A DNA stretch of 64,000 bases from Amorphochlora amoebiformis (GCA_054601695.1 BAAHQB010000109.1:186001-250000), one strand, 5' to 3'; positions 44,030-54,385 are shown, numbered from the stretch's first letter. Made by a program: numbers and translations. Notes: a model not told the origin generated them from the letters alone.

Positions 44030-44061
<32 letters not shown>

Positions 44062-44135
44062 GTATGTACATATATATATGTATATATATATGTATATATA
44101 TATGTATTTATTATATATATATATATATTATATTA

Positions 44136-44185
<50 letters not shown>

Positions 44186-44259
44186 CATATATATATATAT
44201 ATATATACACATACATATATAAATATATATGAACATGTATATGTGTGTGTATAAATATA

Positions 44260-44332
<73 letters not shown>

Positions 44333-44440
44333 GTGTGTGTGTATATATTATATATGTGTATTTATGCATATATATATATATCTGTGTGTATTATGTATAT
44401 ATATATATATATGATTACGTATGTATATTTCGCATCTTAT
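42871..44440. repeat. TA block with isolated islands
   Basis: Islands at 42,915-42,985, 43,232-43,290 (CCTCCGCCTTGGGCCCCGGG), 43,348-43,398, 43,566-43,612 and 43,859-43,985. The last (~125 bp) begins TATATTGTTATTG and ends TTATACAATATA, so its extreme ends are short inverted repeats. A pure TA run of about 85 bp starts near 43,480. Confidence 0.88.
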
Positions 44441-44483
44441 CTCTACATCACATTACTCACACGCAAACTTCTATGTGAGGTAC

Positions 44484-44610
44484 AATCAGAACAAACACAA
44501 TCAGAACAAATACGATCAGAACATACAATCCGAACATACGCACAATCCGAACATATCCACACAATCAGAACATACACACAATCAGTACATACATACAATG
44601 AAAACATACC
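44484..44610 (+). repeat. ~13-17 bp minisatellite (ACAATCAGAACATAC)
   Basis: About eight units of ACAATCAGAACA with spacers ATAC, CACA or ATACGC. The plus strand lacks G except in CAG/CCG, so it stays open in several frames (QSEH.. or NPN-like). Immediately after it one frame ends in a mildly hydrophobic C-terminus (GISFDLSIAGTFVAAITS, stop at 44,683). That may be chance. Confidence 0.9.
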
Positions 44611-44948
44611 AGGATACGCAGCAGTAGGAATCTCTTTCGACCTCTCCATAGCCGGAACATTCGTTGCAGCCATAACATCTTGAAAAAATCATCCAGAAAG
44701 CAATTTCTCTTATTTTCCTACTCTGAACACATCTCATACTTCTCGAAATTTCGCTTTCCTCTATCGTCGGAAAACTACATACAATGTCTCTAATACCATC
44801 GATATACCCAACGCAACAACTCCTGAATCAGAATGGCCCCAGACCAGAGGGTACCCCTTCCCTCTGTACGTGAACTGCACGGATTTGTAAATGTGGGTAG
44901 AGCTGATTTAGAAAACACCAACCATGAGCTGCTAGAAGAGGCCCGGCC
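44611..44948. other. Unique sequence upstream of a candidate gene
   Basis: Non-repetitive DNA rising in GC toward 44,950. Overlapping frames exist on both strands, including a 123-codon minus-strand frame at 44,828-45,199 with a hydrophobic N-terminal stretch (LATLALSISCLPASLSAP). That frame is the antisense of the plus-strand candidate below. I cannot exclude it. Confidence 0.5.
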
Positions 44949-45308
44949 ATGGCGGCCGATGTCAGGGCCATCGTCTTGTCGAGAAAGTGCGATTTCAAAG
45001 TTTTCTTGGACGCTCGGGTGAGAAGAGACCGCCTTTCCATGCGATTAGGGCGAGATACCATATTCTCTACCCCTCTCGATCGCGTAAGAGAGGATATTGG
45101 AGCCGATAGGGAAGCTGGAAGGCATGAAATGGAGAGGGCGAGAGTTGCGAGGGGACGGAAGGTGACCATCGTGGGTGTGGTGGGGGTCGAGCGCCACAAA
45201 AAGTGTCACGGTGTGATGTCGCATGTGGTTTTGTTATTACAAGTAGATATATGGATATTAGTATACCGATATATGCATATCTTATATTTCGATTTTAAGA
45301 TATGCTGA
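44949..45308 (+). CDS. Hypothetical 119-residue basic protein or exon
   Basis: The plus frame is open from 44,928 and its first ATG is at 44,949, in the context GGCCATGG; the stop ends at 45,308. Residues 1-92 come from GC-rich DNA and look protein-like: RAIVLSRKCDFKVFLDARV, then RDRLSMRLGRDTIF and an Arg/Glu-rich stretch (REDIGADREAGRHEMERARV), then KVTIVGVVGVERH. The last ~25 residues come from AT-rich DNA and may be past a real exon end. The FKVFLDA phrase followed by an Arg-rich helix is faintly like the LID-proximal part of nucleotide monophosphate kinases, but there is no P-loop, so I do not assign that function. The antisense strand is also open, which lowers confidence. Confidence 0.3.
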   Translation: MAADVRAIVLSRKCDFKVFLDARVRRDRLSMRLGRDTIFSTPLDRVREDIGADREAGRHEMERARVARGRKVTIVGVVGVERHKKCHGVMSHVVLLLQVDIWILVYRYMHILYFDFKIC

Positions 45309-45357
45309 TAAGAGTGTTATGATATGAAAACATAATCCAGTGACACGTGCCTAATTC

Positions 45358-45642
45358 ATGCCATCTTCCGTCACGGCTGCTGTCGACGCACTATACGCAC
45401 ATTCTAGCACGTATTCCGGACAATCGCAGTCCTGGAATGTACGCATACATGTCCAATATTCCTCAGCTCTAAAATTTGAAAAATCCTCATGTAAAGGTAC
45501 TAGAATTGTGGAATATGGTCCCCAGGGTCCGTCCGTGGCTCCGACCTTCCAAGATCTAGAGTTAGTTCTTAGATATCATGATCATACACTTGTATCTGAT
45601 ATCACAGCATTAGAATGTCAATATTACTTGTACTGTAGATAA
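45358..45642 (+). CDS. Hypothetical 94-residue frame
   Basis: ATG at 45,358, stop TAG ending at 45,642. The product is of normal complexity, with Ser/Thr/Ala-rich N-terminus (MPSSVTAAVDALYAHSSTYS), central GTRIVEYGPQGPSVAPTF, and acidic C-terminal part (QDLELVLRYHDHTLVSDI) ending CQYYLYCR. No signal peptide, membrane segment or known motif. It lies 50 bp after the preceding candidate frame. The two are in different frames (44,949 is frame 0 and 45,358 is frame 1 modulo 3), so joining them would need an intron. No domain is recognised; chance is possible. Confidence 0.22.
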   Translation: MPSSVTAAVDALYAHSSTYSGQSQSWNVRIHVQYSSALKFEKSSCKGTRIVEYGPQGPSVAPTFQDLELVLRYHDHTLVSDITALECQYYLYCR

Positions 45643-46670
45643 TTACAGTTATGAAAGATATTTGGATTGTAGTTATGCAATCATCATCACACTGAATACA
45701 TATACCGTATACAATTGTACAATGTATAAACCCAGCTAGCCTAATACGATAGTCCAGATAGTCTAGATAGTCTGTGAGACTTCACAGACATACCTGAAAA
45801 TCTAGGTGATATATATATATATATATTATGCTCGATAATACAAATTACGAGTAGCCGAATTAATCAATTACCGGTACTTAGAAGGTAAAGAATGATTGCA
45901 ATGCATTTATGACTGGGCCAACGAGCTAAGAATCACGCTAACTTATACTAGTTATAACTACGATATTTGTAACATATTGCATATGCAACCTATTACTAGT
46001 ATTATCTAAGTTCGACTAGTCGTGCACTATCAATATTAGAGCCACAACTCACAGGTCTAGCAGGTACTCTGTTCCTTCAACTCTAGTAACTGGTGTAAAC
46101 TAGGTAATTAAATCTGATTAAATGCGTGAGATATGTAATTTACTAGATTTAGGTAATCTATTAAATCTATCACCGGTGGTTTCAGATATATAACTGCAAA
46201 AAGAACTAAATATATATATATATATCTATATATATATATATATATATACATATATAGTGACTAGCTGGTATCTAGAGGTATAGACTAGATAGAGTATTGC
46301 AATATATAAACTAATATTAAAAAATAGATTTATAAACTAGATGAAAGGTCGCGATTATCTTTGATGAAATAAAGTCGCGGCGTCAAATCCCTAGAATCTA
46401 GACAGTGCAACTCTAGAATCTAACTATGATGATCAGTAGATGCGCAGAAGCACCATCGTGATATCTAGTGATATTTATATTATAAACCAAACCTAGACAC
46501 CATTATTCTGAGCATCCAACTGGAAAAATTAAGTTTTTATCCACGGCGAAAAAATCTAGGGAAAAAAATAAAAAATAATGACGGTATCTAGGGTATAGAA
46601 CCGTATACACTAGATACATGATGTAAATTATACGGAAAACATAGCTTTTCGGATACCATAGTCCTCCACT
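45643..46670. other. AT-rich unique block, no gene seen
   Basis: About 1 kb of non-TA DNA dense in CTAGA, CTAGT and AATCTA words (e.g. AGTCCAGATAGTCTAGATAG at 45,752). Stops are frequent in all frames. TA tracts occur only at 45,810-45,827 and 46,212-46,250. It is compositionally like the 36.4-37.0 kb block. Confidence 0.65.
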
Positions 46671-46726
46671 CAAATGTATATTGCATATGTTGGTGAGTTT
46701 CTATCCAATACATGTATGTATTCCAG

Positions 46727-46855
46727 ATATCTGCATCGACTGAGTGAACAGGAAGATCTTGATAGTGGAGATAGATGGAGATTGTTGTTGGGACTTTGGA
46801 GGTATAGAATAACTCTTAAAGTTGAAAAGTATGAACAAATGTATAAATATAAAAG
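46727..46855 (+). CDS. Candidate internal exon, 129 bp
   Basis: Preceded by TATTCCAG (AG at 46,725-46,726) and followed by AAAAG then GTACGT (46,856 on), i.e. good acceptor and donor signals. The enclosed 129 bases are exactly 43 codons long and open in one frame. The encoded piece (YLHRLSEQEDLDSGDRWR, LLLGLWRYRITLKVEKYEQ, MYKYKR) is charged and helical-looking. No TA or simple repeat contributes to it. The W..LLG..... pattern is faintly reminiscent of the start of TBC (Rab-GAP) domains; this is a weak inference and not an assignment. A second polypyrimidine-AG (CTCCTTTATCAG, to about 46,913) follows in the putative intron. Partner exons were not identified. Confidence 0.3.
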
Positions 46856-46921
46856 GTACGTAAAAACAATGTTTCTCTTTCTCTTATTGAGGATTTTTTC
46901 TCCTTTATCAGGTATTTTTTT

Positions 46922-47040
46922 CTTGATATTATTATTATTATTATTATTATTATCATTATTGATAATATAATTATCCTTATTATGATTGATTATTCTTCTT
47001 ATCATTATTATCATTTTCAAACGTATATTATTATTGGAAT
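46922..47040. repeat. (TTA)n microsatellite and T/A-rich stretch
   Basis: About eleven TTA trinucleotides at 46,928-46,962, followed by degenerate TTAT/CATTATTATCATT sequence. On the minus strand it reads as an Asn run. Confidence 0.92.
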
Positions 47041-47085
47041 CCACATAGTGTAATCAAACACATGTGAAAAAACATTGGAGAGATT

Positions 47086-47232
47086 ATGGAGATTGAGAGA
47101 AAGATTGAGAGAGAGAGAGAGAGAGAGCGAAAGAGCAAGAGAAAGAGAGCGCGAGAATATCAAAGAGAGGGATGCAGAGAGACGAGAGGTGAAAGGGAAA
47201 AGGAGGGAGGGAGAGGGAGAAAGAGTGAATCT
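47086..47232 (+). repeat. Purine-only tract (GA-rich)
   Basis: Nearly uninterrupted A/G on plus, with GAGAGAGAGAGAGAGAG at 47,107-47,124 and GGGAGGGAGAGGGAGAAAG near 47,207. A unique segment follows to about 47,308 (ATTCTTTCGAATTCAGCATT, which contains inverted TTCGAA). Confidence 0.92.
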
Positions 47233-47309
47233 TTCGTAGTCAGAATTGGAAACATTGGAATTCTTTCGAATTCAGCATTCGATAAAAACGGGCGCATTCG
47301 AGTTCCTAT

Positions 47310-47312
47310 GTG

Positions 47313-47382
<70 letters not shown>

Positions 47383-47398
47383 CATGTATGTGTATATG

Positions 47399-47453
<55 letters not shown>

Positions 47454-47518
47454 GTTACTTTGTGGCGTTTTTTGAGTCCTCTGCGATTGAAACCTTAGAT
47501 GGACGATATCTCTGTATG

Positions 47519-47593
<75 letters not shown>

Positions 47594-47660
47594 CATTTAC
47601 TCACATGTTCCTCCGTAGGGTACGAATAGCTACCAGAAGGAAATCGACGACTTCGAGACT
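47310..47660. repeat. TA/CA block with two unique segments
   Basis: (TA)n, (CA)n at 47,402-47,430, (TA)n. Unique pieces lie at 47,458-47,515 and 47,590-47,660. Confidence 0.9.
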
Positions 47661-48225
47661 AATTAGGGTTAGGGTTAGAATACACTAATTAGGGTTAGGG
47701 TTAGAATACACTAATTAGGGTTAGGGTTAGGGTTAGGGTTAGGGTTAGAATGCACTAATTAGGGTTAGGGTTAGAATAAACTAATAAAGTTAGGGTTAGG
47801 GTTAGAATACACTGATTAGGGTCAGAGTTAGCGTTAGAATACACTAATTAAGTAAGGGTTAGGGTTAGAATGCACTAATCAGGGTTAGGTTTAGATTACA
47901 CTAATTAGGGTCAGGGTTGGAATACACTAATTAGGGTTAGGGTTAGAATGCACTAATTAGGGTTTGGGGAATAGACTAATTAGGGTTGGGGTAAAAATAA
48001 GCTAATTAGGTTAGGGTTAGGGTTGGAATAGACTAATTAGATCTAGGGTTAGGGTTAGGATACAGTAATTAGGGTTATTAGGGTTAGGGTTAGAATTAGG
48101 GTTATTAGGGTTAGGGTTAGAATTAGGGTTATTAGGGTTAGGGTGAGAAATAGGATTATTAGGTTTAGGATTAGGATTTAATTTCGATAGGCTTAGAATT
48201 GATTTAGTTTAGGGTAGGATTATAC

Positions 48226-48235
<10 letters not shown>
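47660..48235 (+). repeat. Higher-order TTAGGG array, AATACACTAA spacer
   Basis: At 47,660-48,060, one to five TTAGGG hexamers alternate with the 10-13 base spacer AATACACTAA (variants AATGCACTAA, AATAGACTAA), at least 13 times. At 48,065-48,180 the spacer changes to TTAT/AGAATTA. A diverged tail runs to 48,235. Confidence 0.95.
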
Positions 48236-48276
<41 letters not shown>

Positions 48277-48709
48277 TTTTTATAACTAGGGTTAGGGTTA
48301 GGATTGTGTACGTCGGATTTAGTTGTGAATAGTTAAGGTTAGGGTTAGGATTATGTATGTTGGATTCAATTGTTATAGTTAGGGTTAGGGTTGGGATTGT
48401 GTGTGTTGGATTTAGATGTTTATAGTTAGGGTTAGGTTAGGATTATGTATGTTGGATTTAGTTGTTTATATTTAAGGTTAGGATTGTGACTTAAGTTGTT
48501 TAAAGTTAAGGTTAGGGTTAGGATTGTGTATGTTGGATTTAGTTGTTTATAGTTAGGGTTAGGGTTAGGGTTAGGATTGCGTATGCTGGACTGCGTGTTA
48601 GCGGGAGAATAATGAAGTAATAATGTATACACACACACATATATATATATATATATATTGGATTAGGATTGTGTATGTTGGACTTTGTGTTAGCGGGAGA
48701 ATAATAAAG

Positions 48710-48720
<11 letters not shown>
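48236..48720 (+). repeat. ~50-bp higher-order array and edge-duplicated end
   Basis: At 48,287-48,600 the unit GTTAGGGTTAGGATTGTGTA, then TGTTGGATTTAGTTGTTTATA, repeats six or seven times. The final island GTGTTAGCGGGAGAATAATG (48,595) recurs at 48,687 after a TA tract, together with its preceding GATTGTGTATGTTGGACT. Confidence 0.92.
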
Positions 48721-48748
<28 letters not shown>

Positions 48749-48792
48749 CACTTTCATCCGGTGTGAGAGAGACAGGTCGCTTTCGGGTCTGA

Positions 48793-48827
<35 letters not shown>

Positions 48828-48832
48828 CATAC

Positions 48833-48865
<33 letters not shown>

Positions 48866-49100
48866 CACTTATGTATACCTACACATATACATACATATAT
48901 ACATACATATCTATCCTTACAATAGCGTATTTCGGAGGGGTACTCGACACATGAAGACTCCGCTAGGGTTAGGGTTAGGGTTTAGGTCGCTCACTCACGT
49001 CGGATTTGGACTAGGATTAGGGTTAGGGATAAGGATTGGTTGGTAAGTTAGTCGAGGATGTTAGGGTTAGAGGCACCTAATAGTAGGGTTTGAGTTATAT

Positions 49101-49110
<10 letters not shown>
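48721..49110. other. TA tracts, unique islands and small TTAGGG runs
   Basis: Unique 48,748-48,797 (CATCCGGTGTGAGAGAGACA) and 48,918-48,962 (TATTTCGGAGGGGTACTCGA). Short TTAGGG runs at 48,964-48,983, 49,011-49,030 and 49,060-49,100. Confidence 0.85.
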
Positions 49111-49157
<47 letters not shown>

Positions 49158-49203
49158 AAATATGTATATAATATCAACTTGCATACATCATTTTCATCTG
49201 TAA

Positions 49204-49264
<61 letters not shown>

Positions 49265-49329
49265 ACATACATCTTTTTCCTCTGTGTTTATCGACGAAGG
49301 TCCAGATCTATATGCTAACTTTTTACGAG

Positions 49330-49383
<54 letters not shown>

Positions 49384-49429
49384 AAGAAACAAAAATACAC
49401 ATACACACACACACATATATATCTGTGTA

Positions 49430-49495
<66 letters not shown>

Positions 49496-49730
49496 TAATA
49501 TATAATATACGTATATTTACACATATTACCATTTCCTCAGTGTTTAAGGACAAAACAACATTGCGAGCCTAAGTATGTACATATGTATGTGTGTGTATGT
49601 ATGTGTATGTGTGTGTATATATGTGTGTGTATGTATGCATATAAAGCAAAAATGTATGAATTCTTGGCAGTGTGTAAATTCATATATATGTATGTGTATA
49701 TATTATATGTAATGTACATGTACTATAAGT
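49111..49730. repeat. TA block with a three-copy island family
   Basis: Related islands at 49,176-49,205, 49,258-49,333 and 49,517-49,572 share CATA.(T/C)ATTTTC.TCTGTGTTTA and, in the last two, GCGAGCCTA or TACGAGCCTA ends. The rest is TA, TG and CA microsatellite. Confidence 0.82.
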
Positions 49731-49770
49731 ACTCAGCCTAATAAGGTGAGGGTTAAGATTTTTGCTACAA

Positions 49771-49836
<66 letters not shown>

Positions 49837-50180
49837 CATATATATATATATATATTATATACATATATATTATATAAACTACAATAAGTACTCAGCCTAG
49901 CAAGGATGAGGGTTTATGTTAGGGTTAGGGTTAGGGCATTTGTTATAATTTCCTCTGTATTTGTATTCTAACGATTTAGAATACTCAAATATGGAGGAAC
50001 CTGTTACATATACCCTAACCCTAACATAGAGAGGGTTTATGTTAGGGTTAGGGTATATATGTTACAAGTTCCTCCATATTTGAGTATTCTAACGATTTCG
50101 AGGTTGTTTATGTTAGGGTTAGGGTTGTGGTATTTGTTACAAGTTCCTCCGTATTTGAGTATTCTAACGATTTAGAGAGG
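49731..50180. repeat. Telomere-like higher-order array containing an inversion
   Basis: The island ATAAGTACTCAGCCTA (49,725 and 49,886) leads into three copies of a ~70-bp unit: TTTATGTTAGGGTTAGGG, TTGTTACAAGTTCCTCCGTA, TTTGAGTATTCTAACGATTT (49,912-49,975, 50,036-50,100, 50,107-50,172). Between the first and second copies, 49,978-50,028 is the reverse complement of most of a unit. It forms ~50-bp inverted arms with 50,038-50,090 around a 9-base loop. Confidence 0.93.
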
Positions 50181-50233
50181 GCTTGTCTGGGGCTCTGATA
50201 GTGTTAATATTCCGGTTATTGTAATATATATAT

Positions 50234-50307
<74 letters not shown>

Positions 50308-50430
50308 ATTCAAAGCCTTCGGACTATCACCACTACGATTCCTCGAGATGGAAGACCTATATATATATGTATATATATATATATATATATATTCATATAT
50401 CTACATATATTTTTACATACATACATAAAA
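50181..50430. other. CA/TA microsatellite and unique islands
   Basis: Unique 50,181-50,222, (CA)n at 50,234-50,251, (TA)n, unique 50,308-50,356 (AAGCCTTCGGACTATCACCA), then TA. Confidence 0.88.
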
Positions 50431-50812
50431 AAATGAGCTAGGGTCAGATTAGGGTTTAAGTCAGCGCTAGATTTAACTTTGGAGCCAGGATAAAATTAGA
50501 GCTATATATAAAATTAGACCAAGGTTAGAGCTCAAAATTAAGATTAGGGTTAGGGTTACAGTTACAGCAAGGGTAAGAGCTATACCTAATGTTAGGTTTA
50601 GGGTTAGGGTTAGGGTTAGAGTCTAGGGTTAGGGTTATAGTCTAGGGTTAGGGTTAGAGTCTAGGGTTAGGGTTAGAGTCTAGGGTTAGGGTTAGAGATA
50701 GGGTTAGGATCAGATTATTCAGCATATCATAGTCCGAGGACCTTGACTCAGGACAGGTAGGGTTAGGGTTAGGGTTAGGGTTAGGGTTAGGGTTAGGGTT
50801 AGATTTGGTTTA
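50431..50812 (+). repeat. TTAGGG array with 17-bp unit and GATCAG island
   Basis: A degenerate start is followed by five copies of AGTCTAGGGTTAGGGTT (50,610-50,695), the GATCAG island copy at 50,707-50,756, then perfect TTAGGG at 50,757-50,803. Confidence 0.94.
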
Positions 50813-50887
50813 CCGTGCGGCAGATGCAGGGTGTGGTTGGGGAGGGTCCTGGAATAAGGAGAATAAAGTATATATATATATATATAT

Positions 50888-50922
<35 letters not shown>

Positions 50923-50989
50923 TATGTATATATATATATATATATATATTACCGAAGTTCCAGGTAAGAATACTTTAGGTGGAAGAGCT

Positions 50990-51059
<70 letters not shown>

Positions 51060-51155
51060 AATATATATATATATCTATATATATATATCACCGAAGTTCC
51101 AGCTAAGAGTAATTTAGGTGGAAAAGCTTTGAACTGAAATGTTAGGGTAAGCTTT

Positions 51156-51194
<39 letters not shown>

Positions 51195-51249
51195 CATACA
51201 AATACATATATCTATTATACACACATACATACATACACAACATAGTCTA
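50813..51249. repeat. Island with left-edge copy in TA DNA
   Basis: ACCGAAGTTCCAGGTAAGAA (50,951) recurs as ACCGAAGTTCCAGCTAAGAG (51,090). Only the right copy continues beyond AAAGCTT into GAACTGAAATGTTAGGG. Unique 50,813-50,870 is G-rich (GGTTGGGGAGGGTCCTGG). Confidence 0.92.
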
Positions 51250-51293
51250 TGTAACCCTAACCCTAACCCTAACCCAAAACCCTAACCCTAACT
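51250..51293 (-). repeat. Short CCCTAA run
   Basis: Six to seven CCCTAA hexamers on plus, isolated among plus-oriented arrays. A unique spacer 51,296-51,344 (GATGGCCGGGCATCGTTCGG) follows. Confidence 0.93.
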
Positions 51294-51344
51294 AATAAAA
51301 AGGTTATTACAGCCGATGGCCGGGCATCGTTCGGAGAGTAGGAC

Positions 51345-52265
51345 TAAAGATTAGGGTTAAGGTTAGGATTATTGAGATTAGGGTTAGGATTAGGGTTAGG
51401 ATTAGGGTTATTGAAATTAGGGTTAGGGTTAGGGTTAGATTAAGGTTAGCTACGTTAGGGTTAGGGTTATTGAGATTAGGGTTAGGGTTATTGAGATTAG
51501 GGTTAGGGTTATTGAGGTTTGGGTTAGGGTTAGGGTCATTGAGAATAGGCTTTGGGTTATTGAGATTAGGGTTAGGGTTATTGAGATTCGGGTTAGGGTT
51601 AGGGGTATTGAGATTAGGGTTCGGGTTATTGAGATTAGGGTTAGGGTTATTGAGATTAGGGTTAGGGTTATTGAGATTAGGGTTAGGGTTATGGAGATTA
51701 GGATTATGGCTATTGAATTAGGGTTAGGGTTATCGAGATTAGGGTCAGAGTTATTGAGATTAGGGTTAGGGTTATTGAGTTTAGGGTTAGGGTTGTTGAG
51801 ATTAGGGTTAGGGTTATTGAGATTAGGGTTAGGGTTGGTTAGGGTTATTTAGGGCTAGGGTTGGTTAGGGTTATTTAGGGCTAGGGTTAGGGTTAAAATC
51901 ATGATAATACATAGGGTTTAATGAGGGTGAGGGTTGTGTTTGAACATAGATCCAGCTGATGGTTAAGATTTGTATCTAGATTTAGAGTCGAAATTTGTAA
52001 TTAGGGTTGGGGTTAGGCATGTGGATAGGGCTGAGGGTTAGGGTTAGGGTTTTGAATTAGGGTTAGGGATGATTGGATGCGATTAGGGTTATGATTATGC
52101 TAGACGGTAGGCTTAGGATTAGATTATTCAGCATGTCTCAGTTCGAGGACCATTGACTCCTCAACATTGTGGTGCTATAGTGCTGTTTGGGATCCCAGCA
52201 GGTAGGGTTAGTGTTAGGGTTAGGGTTAGGGTTAGGGTTAGGGTTAGGGTTAAGGTTAGCGTTAC
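51345..52265 (+). repeat. 21-bp higher-order TTAGGG array plus GATCAG island
   Basis: At 51,345-51,840 the unit is two TTAGGG hexamers plus the nine-base spacer TTATTGAGA (21 bp), about twenty copies. Its length keeps a Leu-Gly-Leu frame open, which is not a gene. Then come a doubled GGTTATTTAGGGCTAGGGTT (51,845, 51,868), a diverged stretch, the fourth GATCAG island at 52,117-52,172, and clean TTAGGG to 52,262. Confidence 0.95.
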
Positions 52266-52332
52266 TTGTAACGGCACATTCTTCATAGAAATTCTCAGTT
52301 CTTGGTTTATTACCCTTGATTTTGACTATATA

Positions 52333-52385
<53 letters not shown>

Positions 52386-52477
52386 CGGTATATTCTTGAT
52401 AGATGATCTCAATTTTTGGCTTATTATACTTTACCCAAACTTTGACTGCGGTGTATATTTATGTAATACATATACAT

Positions 52478-52525
<48 letters not shown>

Positions 52526-52677
52526 CAGAAGTGTGGTTTCTTGTATATAATATATATAATAAATATATTTGAAATATACACATATATATATATATATATA
52601 TATAATATATATATATATCTAAACCTGATTATTGCTATGTTGAGTACCCAATACGCTCGAAGCTCTTATCACAGCCG
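52266..52677. repeat. Two-copy island in TA DNA
   Basis: 52,267-52,330 (GTAACGGCACATTCTTCATA..TTCTCAGTTCTTGGTTTATTA) is matched by 52,382-52,450 (ATAACGGTATATTCTTGATA..CTCAATTTTTGGCTTATTA). Both end near TTTGACT. The second is longer to the right. Another unique segment lies at 52,618-52,677. Confidence 0.9.
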
Positions 52678-53630
52678 CCTAGGGTTAGGGTTAGGGTTAA
52701 GGCTAGGGTTAGGGTTACGGCTAGAGTTAGCATAAGATAGGGGTTTGAATATGGCTAGGGCTAGTTGGAGACTAAGGCTAGGGTTAGGGTTAGAGATGAG
52801 AGTTAGGGTTAGAGACTAAAGTTAGGGTTCGGGTTAGAGACTAGGGTTAGGGTTAGAGACTAGGGTTAGGGTTAGATACTAGGGTTAGGGTTAGAGACTA
52901 CGGTTAGGATTAGAGACTAGGGTTAGGGTTATAGTTGGTGACTAGGGTTAGGGTTAGGGTTAGAGACTAGGGTTAGGGTGAGGGTTAGAGACTATGAATA
53001 GGGTTAAGGTTAAAGACTAGGGTTTGGCAGGGTTAGAGTCTAGGGTTAGGGTTAGAGACTAGAGTTAGGGTTAGAGACTAGAGTTAGGGTCAGAGGCTAG
53101 GGTTAGGGTTAGGGTTAAGGACTAAGGTTAGGGTTAGGGTTAGAGACTAGGGATCAGATTATTCAGAGGCTAGGGTTAGGGTTAGGGTTAGAGACTAGGG
53201 TTAGGGATAGGATTAGAGACTAGGGTTAGAGTTAGTTAGAGACTAGGGTTATGGTTAAGTTAGAGACTAAGGTTAGGGTTATAAGGTTTTGAATTGTTAT
53301 GTTACTGCCAACAAATTTGGCATTTGCCTGCATTTGATTAATAGACTAGGTTAGGGTTAAATACTCGGATTAGGGTTAGGGTTAGAGACTAGGGTTAGGG
53401 TTAGTTATTCTAGGGTTAGGGTTATACTCTGGGATTAGGGTTATAGACTAGGGTTAGGGTTAGTTAGCGACTGGGGTTACAGTTAGGGTTAGAGCCTAGG
53501 GTTAGGTTATATACTAGGATTAGGGTTTGGGTTATAGATTAGGGTTAGGGTTAGTTAGCGACTGGGGTTAGGATTAGGGTTAGAGACTAGGGTTAGGGTT
53601 AGTTTGACTAGGGTTAGGGTTAGGGTTAGG
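52678..53630 (+). repeat. 19-bp higher-order TTAGGG array (AGAGACTAGGG)
   Basis: The unit TAGAGACTAGGGTTAGGGT recurs some thirty times from 52,765, with a second subtype (TTATAGACTAGGG, TTAGTTAGCGACTGGGG) after 53,400. A truncated GATCAG island (GATCAGATTATTCAGAGG) sits at 53,153. A unique insert lies at 53,283-53,340 (TTGAATTGTTATGTTACTGC). Confidence 0.95.
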
Positions 53631-53675
53631 TACGACCCTAGCACGAGAGTCACGGAGCACTTGAGAGATCTTTGA

Positions 53676-53714
<39 letters not shown>

Positions 53715-53790
53715 TATTTATTAATACATAATTATCTTACCCTTTATGAGAGCGAGATGGAGACCGCGCACTGCCCGTAGATGATAAATG
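53631..53790. other. Unique spacer with TA tract
   Basis: Unique on both sides of a short TA tract: CACGAGAGTCACGGAGCACT at 53,640, and GAGAGCGAGATGGAGACCGC at 53,747. No gene is seen. Confidence 0.8.
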
Positions 53791-54385
53791 CTAAGGTTAG
53801 GGTTAAGGTTGCAGATTTAATGTTAGGGTTGCAGATTTAGGGTTAGGGTTGCAGATTTAGGGTTAGGATTTCAGATTTAGGGTTAGGGTTGCAGATTTAG
53901 GGTTAGGTTACGGATTTAGGGTTAGGGTTACGGATTTAGGGTTAGGGGTACGGATTTAGGTTAGGGTTGCAGATTTAGGGTTAAGGTTACGGATTTAGGG
54001 TTACGGGTACGGATTTAGGTTAGGGTTGCAGATTTTAGGTTAATATTACGGATTTAAGGTTAGGGTTACGGATTTAGGGTTCGGGTTGCGAATTTAGGGT
54101 TAGGGTTGCAGATTTAGAATTAATGTTACGGATTTAGGGTTAGCGCTACGAATCTAGGCTAGTGTTACGAATTTTGGGGTTAGGGTTACGGATTTAGGGT
54201 TAGAGTTAAGGATACAGAGTTAGGGTTACAGAGTTAGGATTAGGGTTACAAATGTAAGATCAAAGTTTTGGGGTTGGAATCATGAATACGGATTTAGGGT
54301 TTGGGTTAGGGTTAGGATCAGACCACTTTTTGACTACGACGGAAACACCAACAGACCTTAGGGTTAGGGTTAGGGTTAGGGTTAG
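53791..54385 (+). repeat. 20-bp higher-order TTAGGG array (GCAGATTTAGGG)
   Basis: The unit GCAGATTTAGGGTTAGGGTT and its variant with TACGGATTTAGGG repeat about twenty times (53,811-54,200), decaying to 54,290. A short GATCAGACCACTTTTTGACT segment at 54,317 begins like the dispersed GATCAG island, then differs. Perfect TTAGGG closes the array (54,358-54,383). Confidence 0.95.

Noticed and set aside
46670-47044. Minus-strand 124-codon Asn-rich frame
   Set aside because: Its distinctive Asn run comes from (TTA)n, and the region overlaps a better-supported plus-strand exon candidate.
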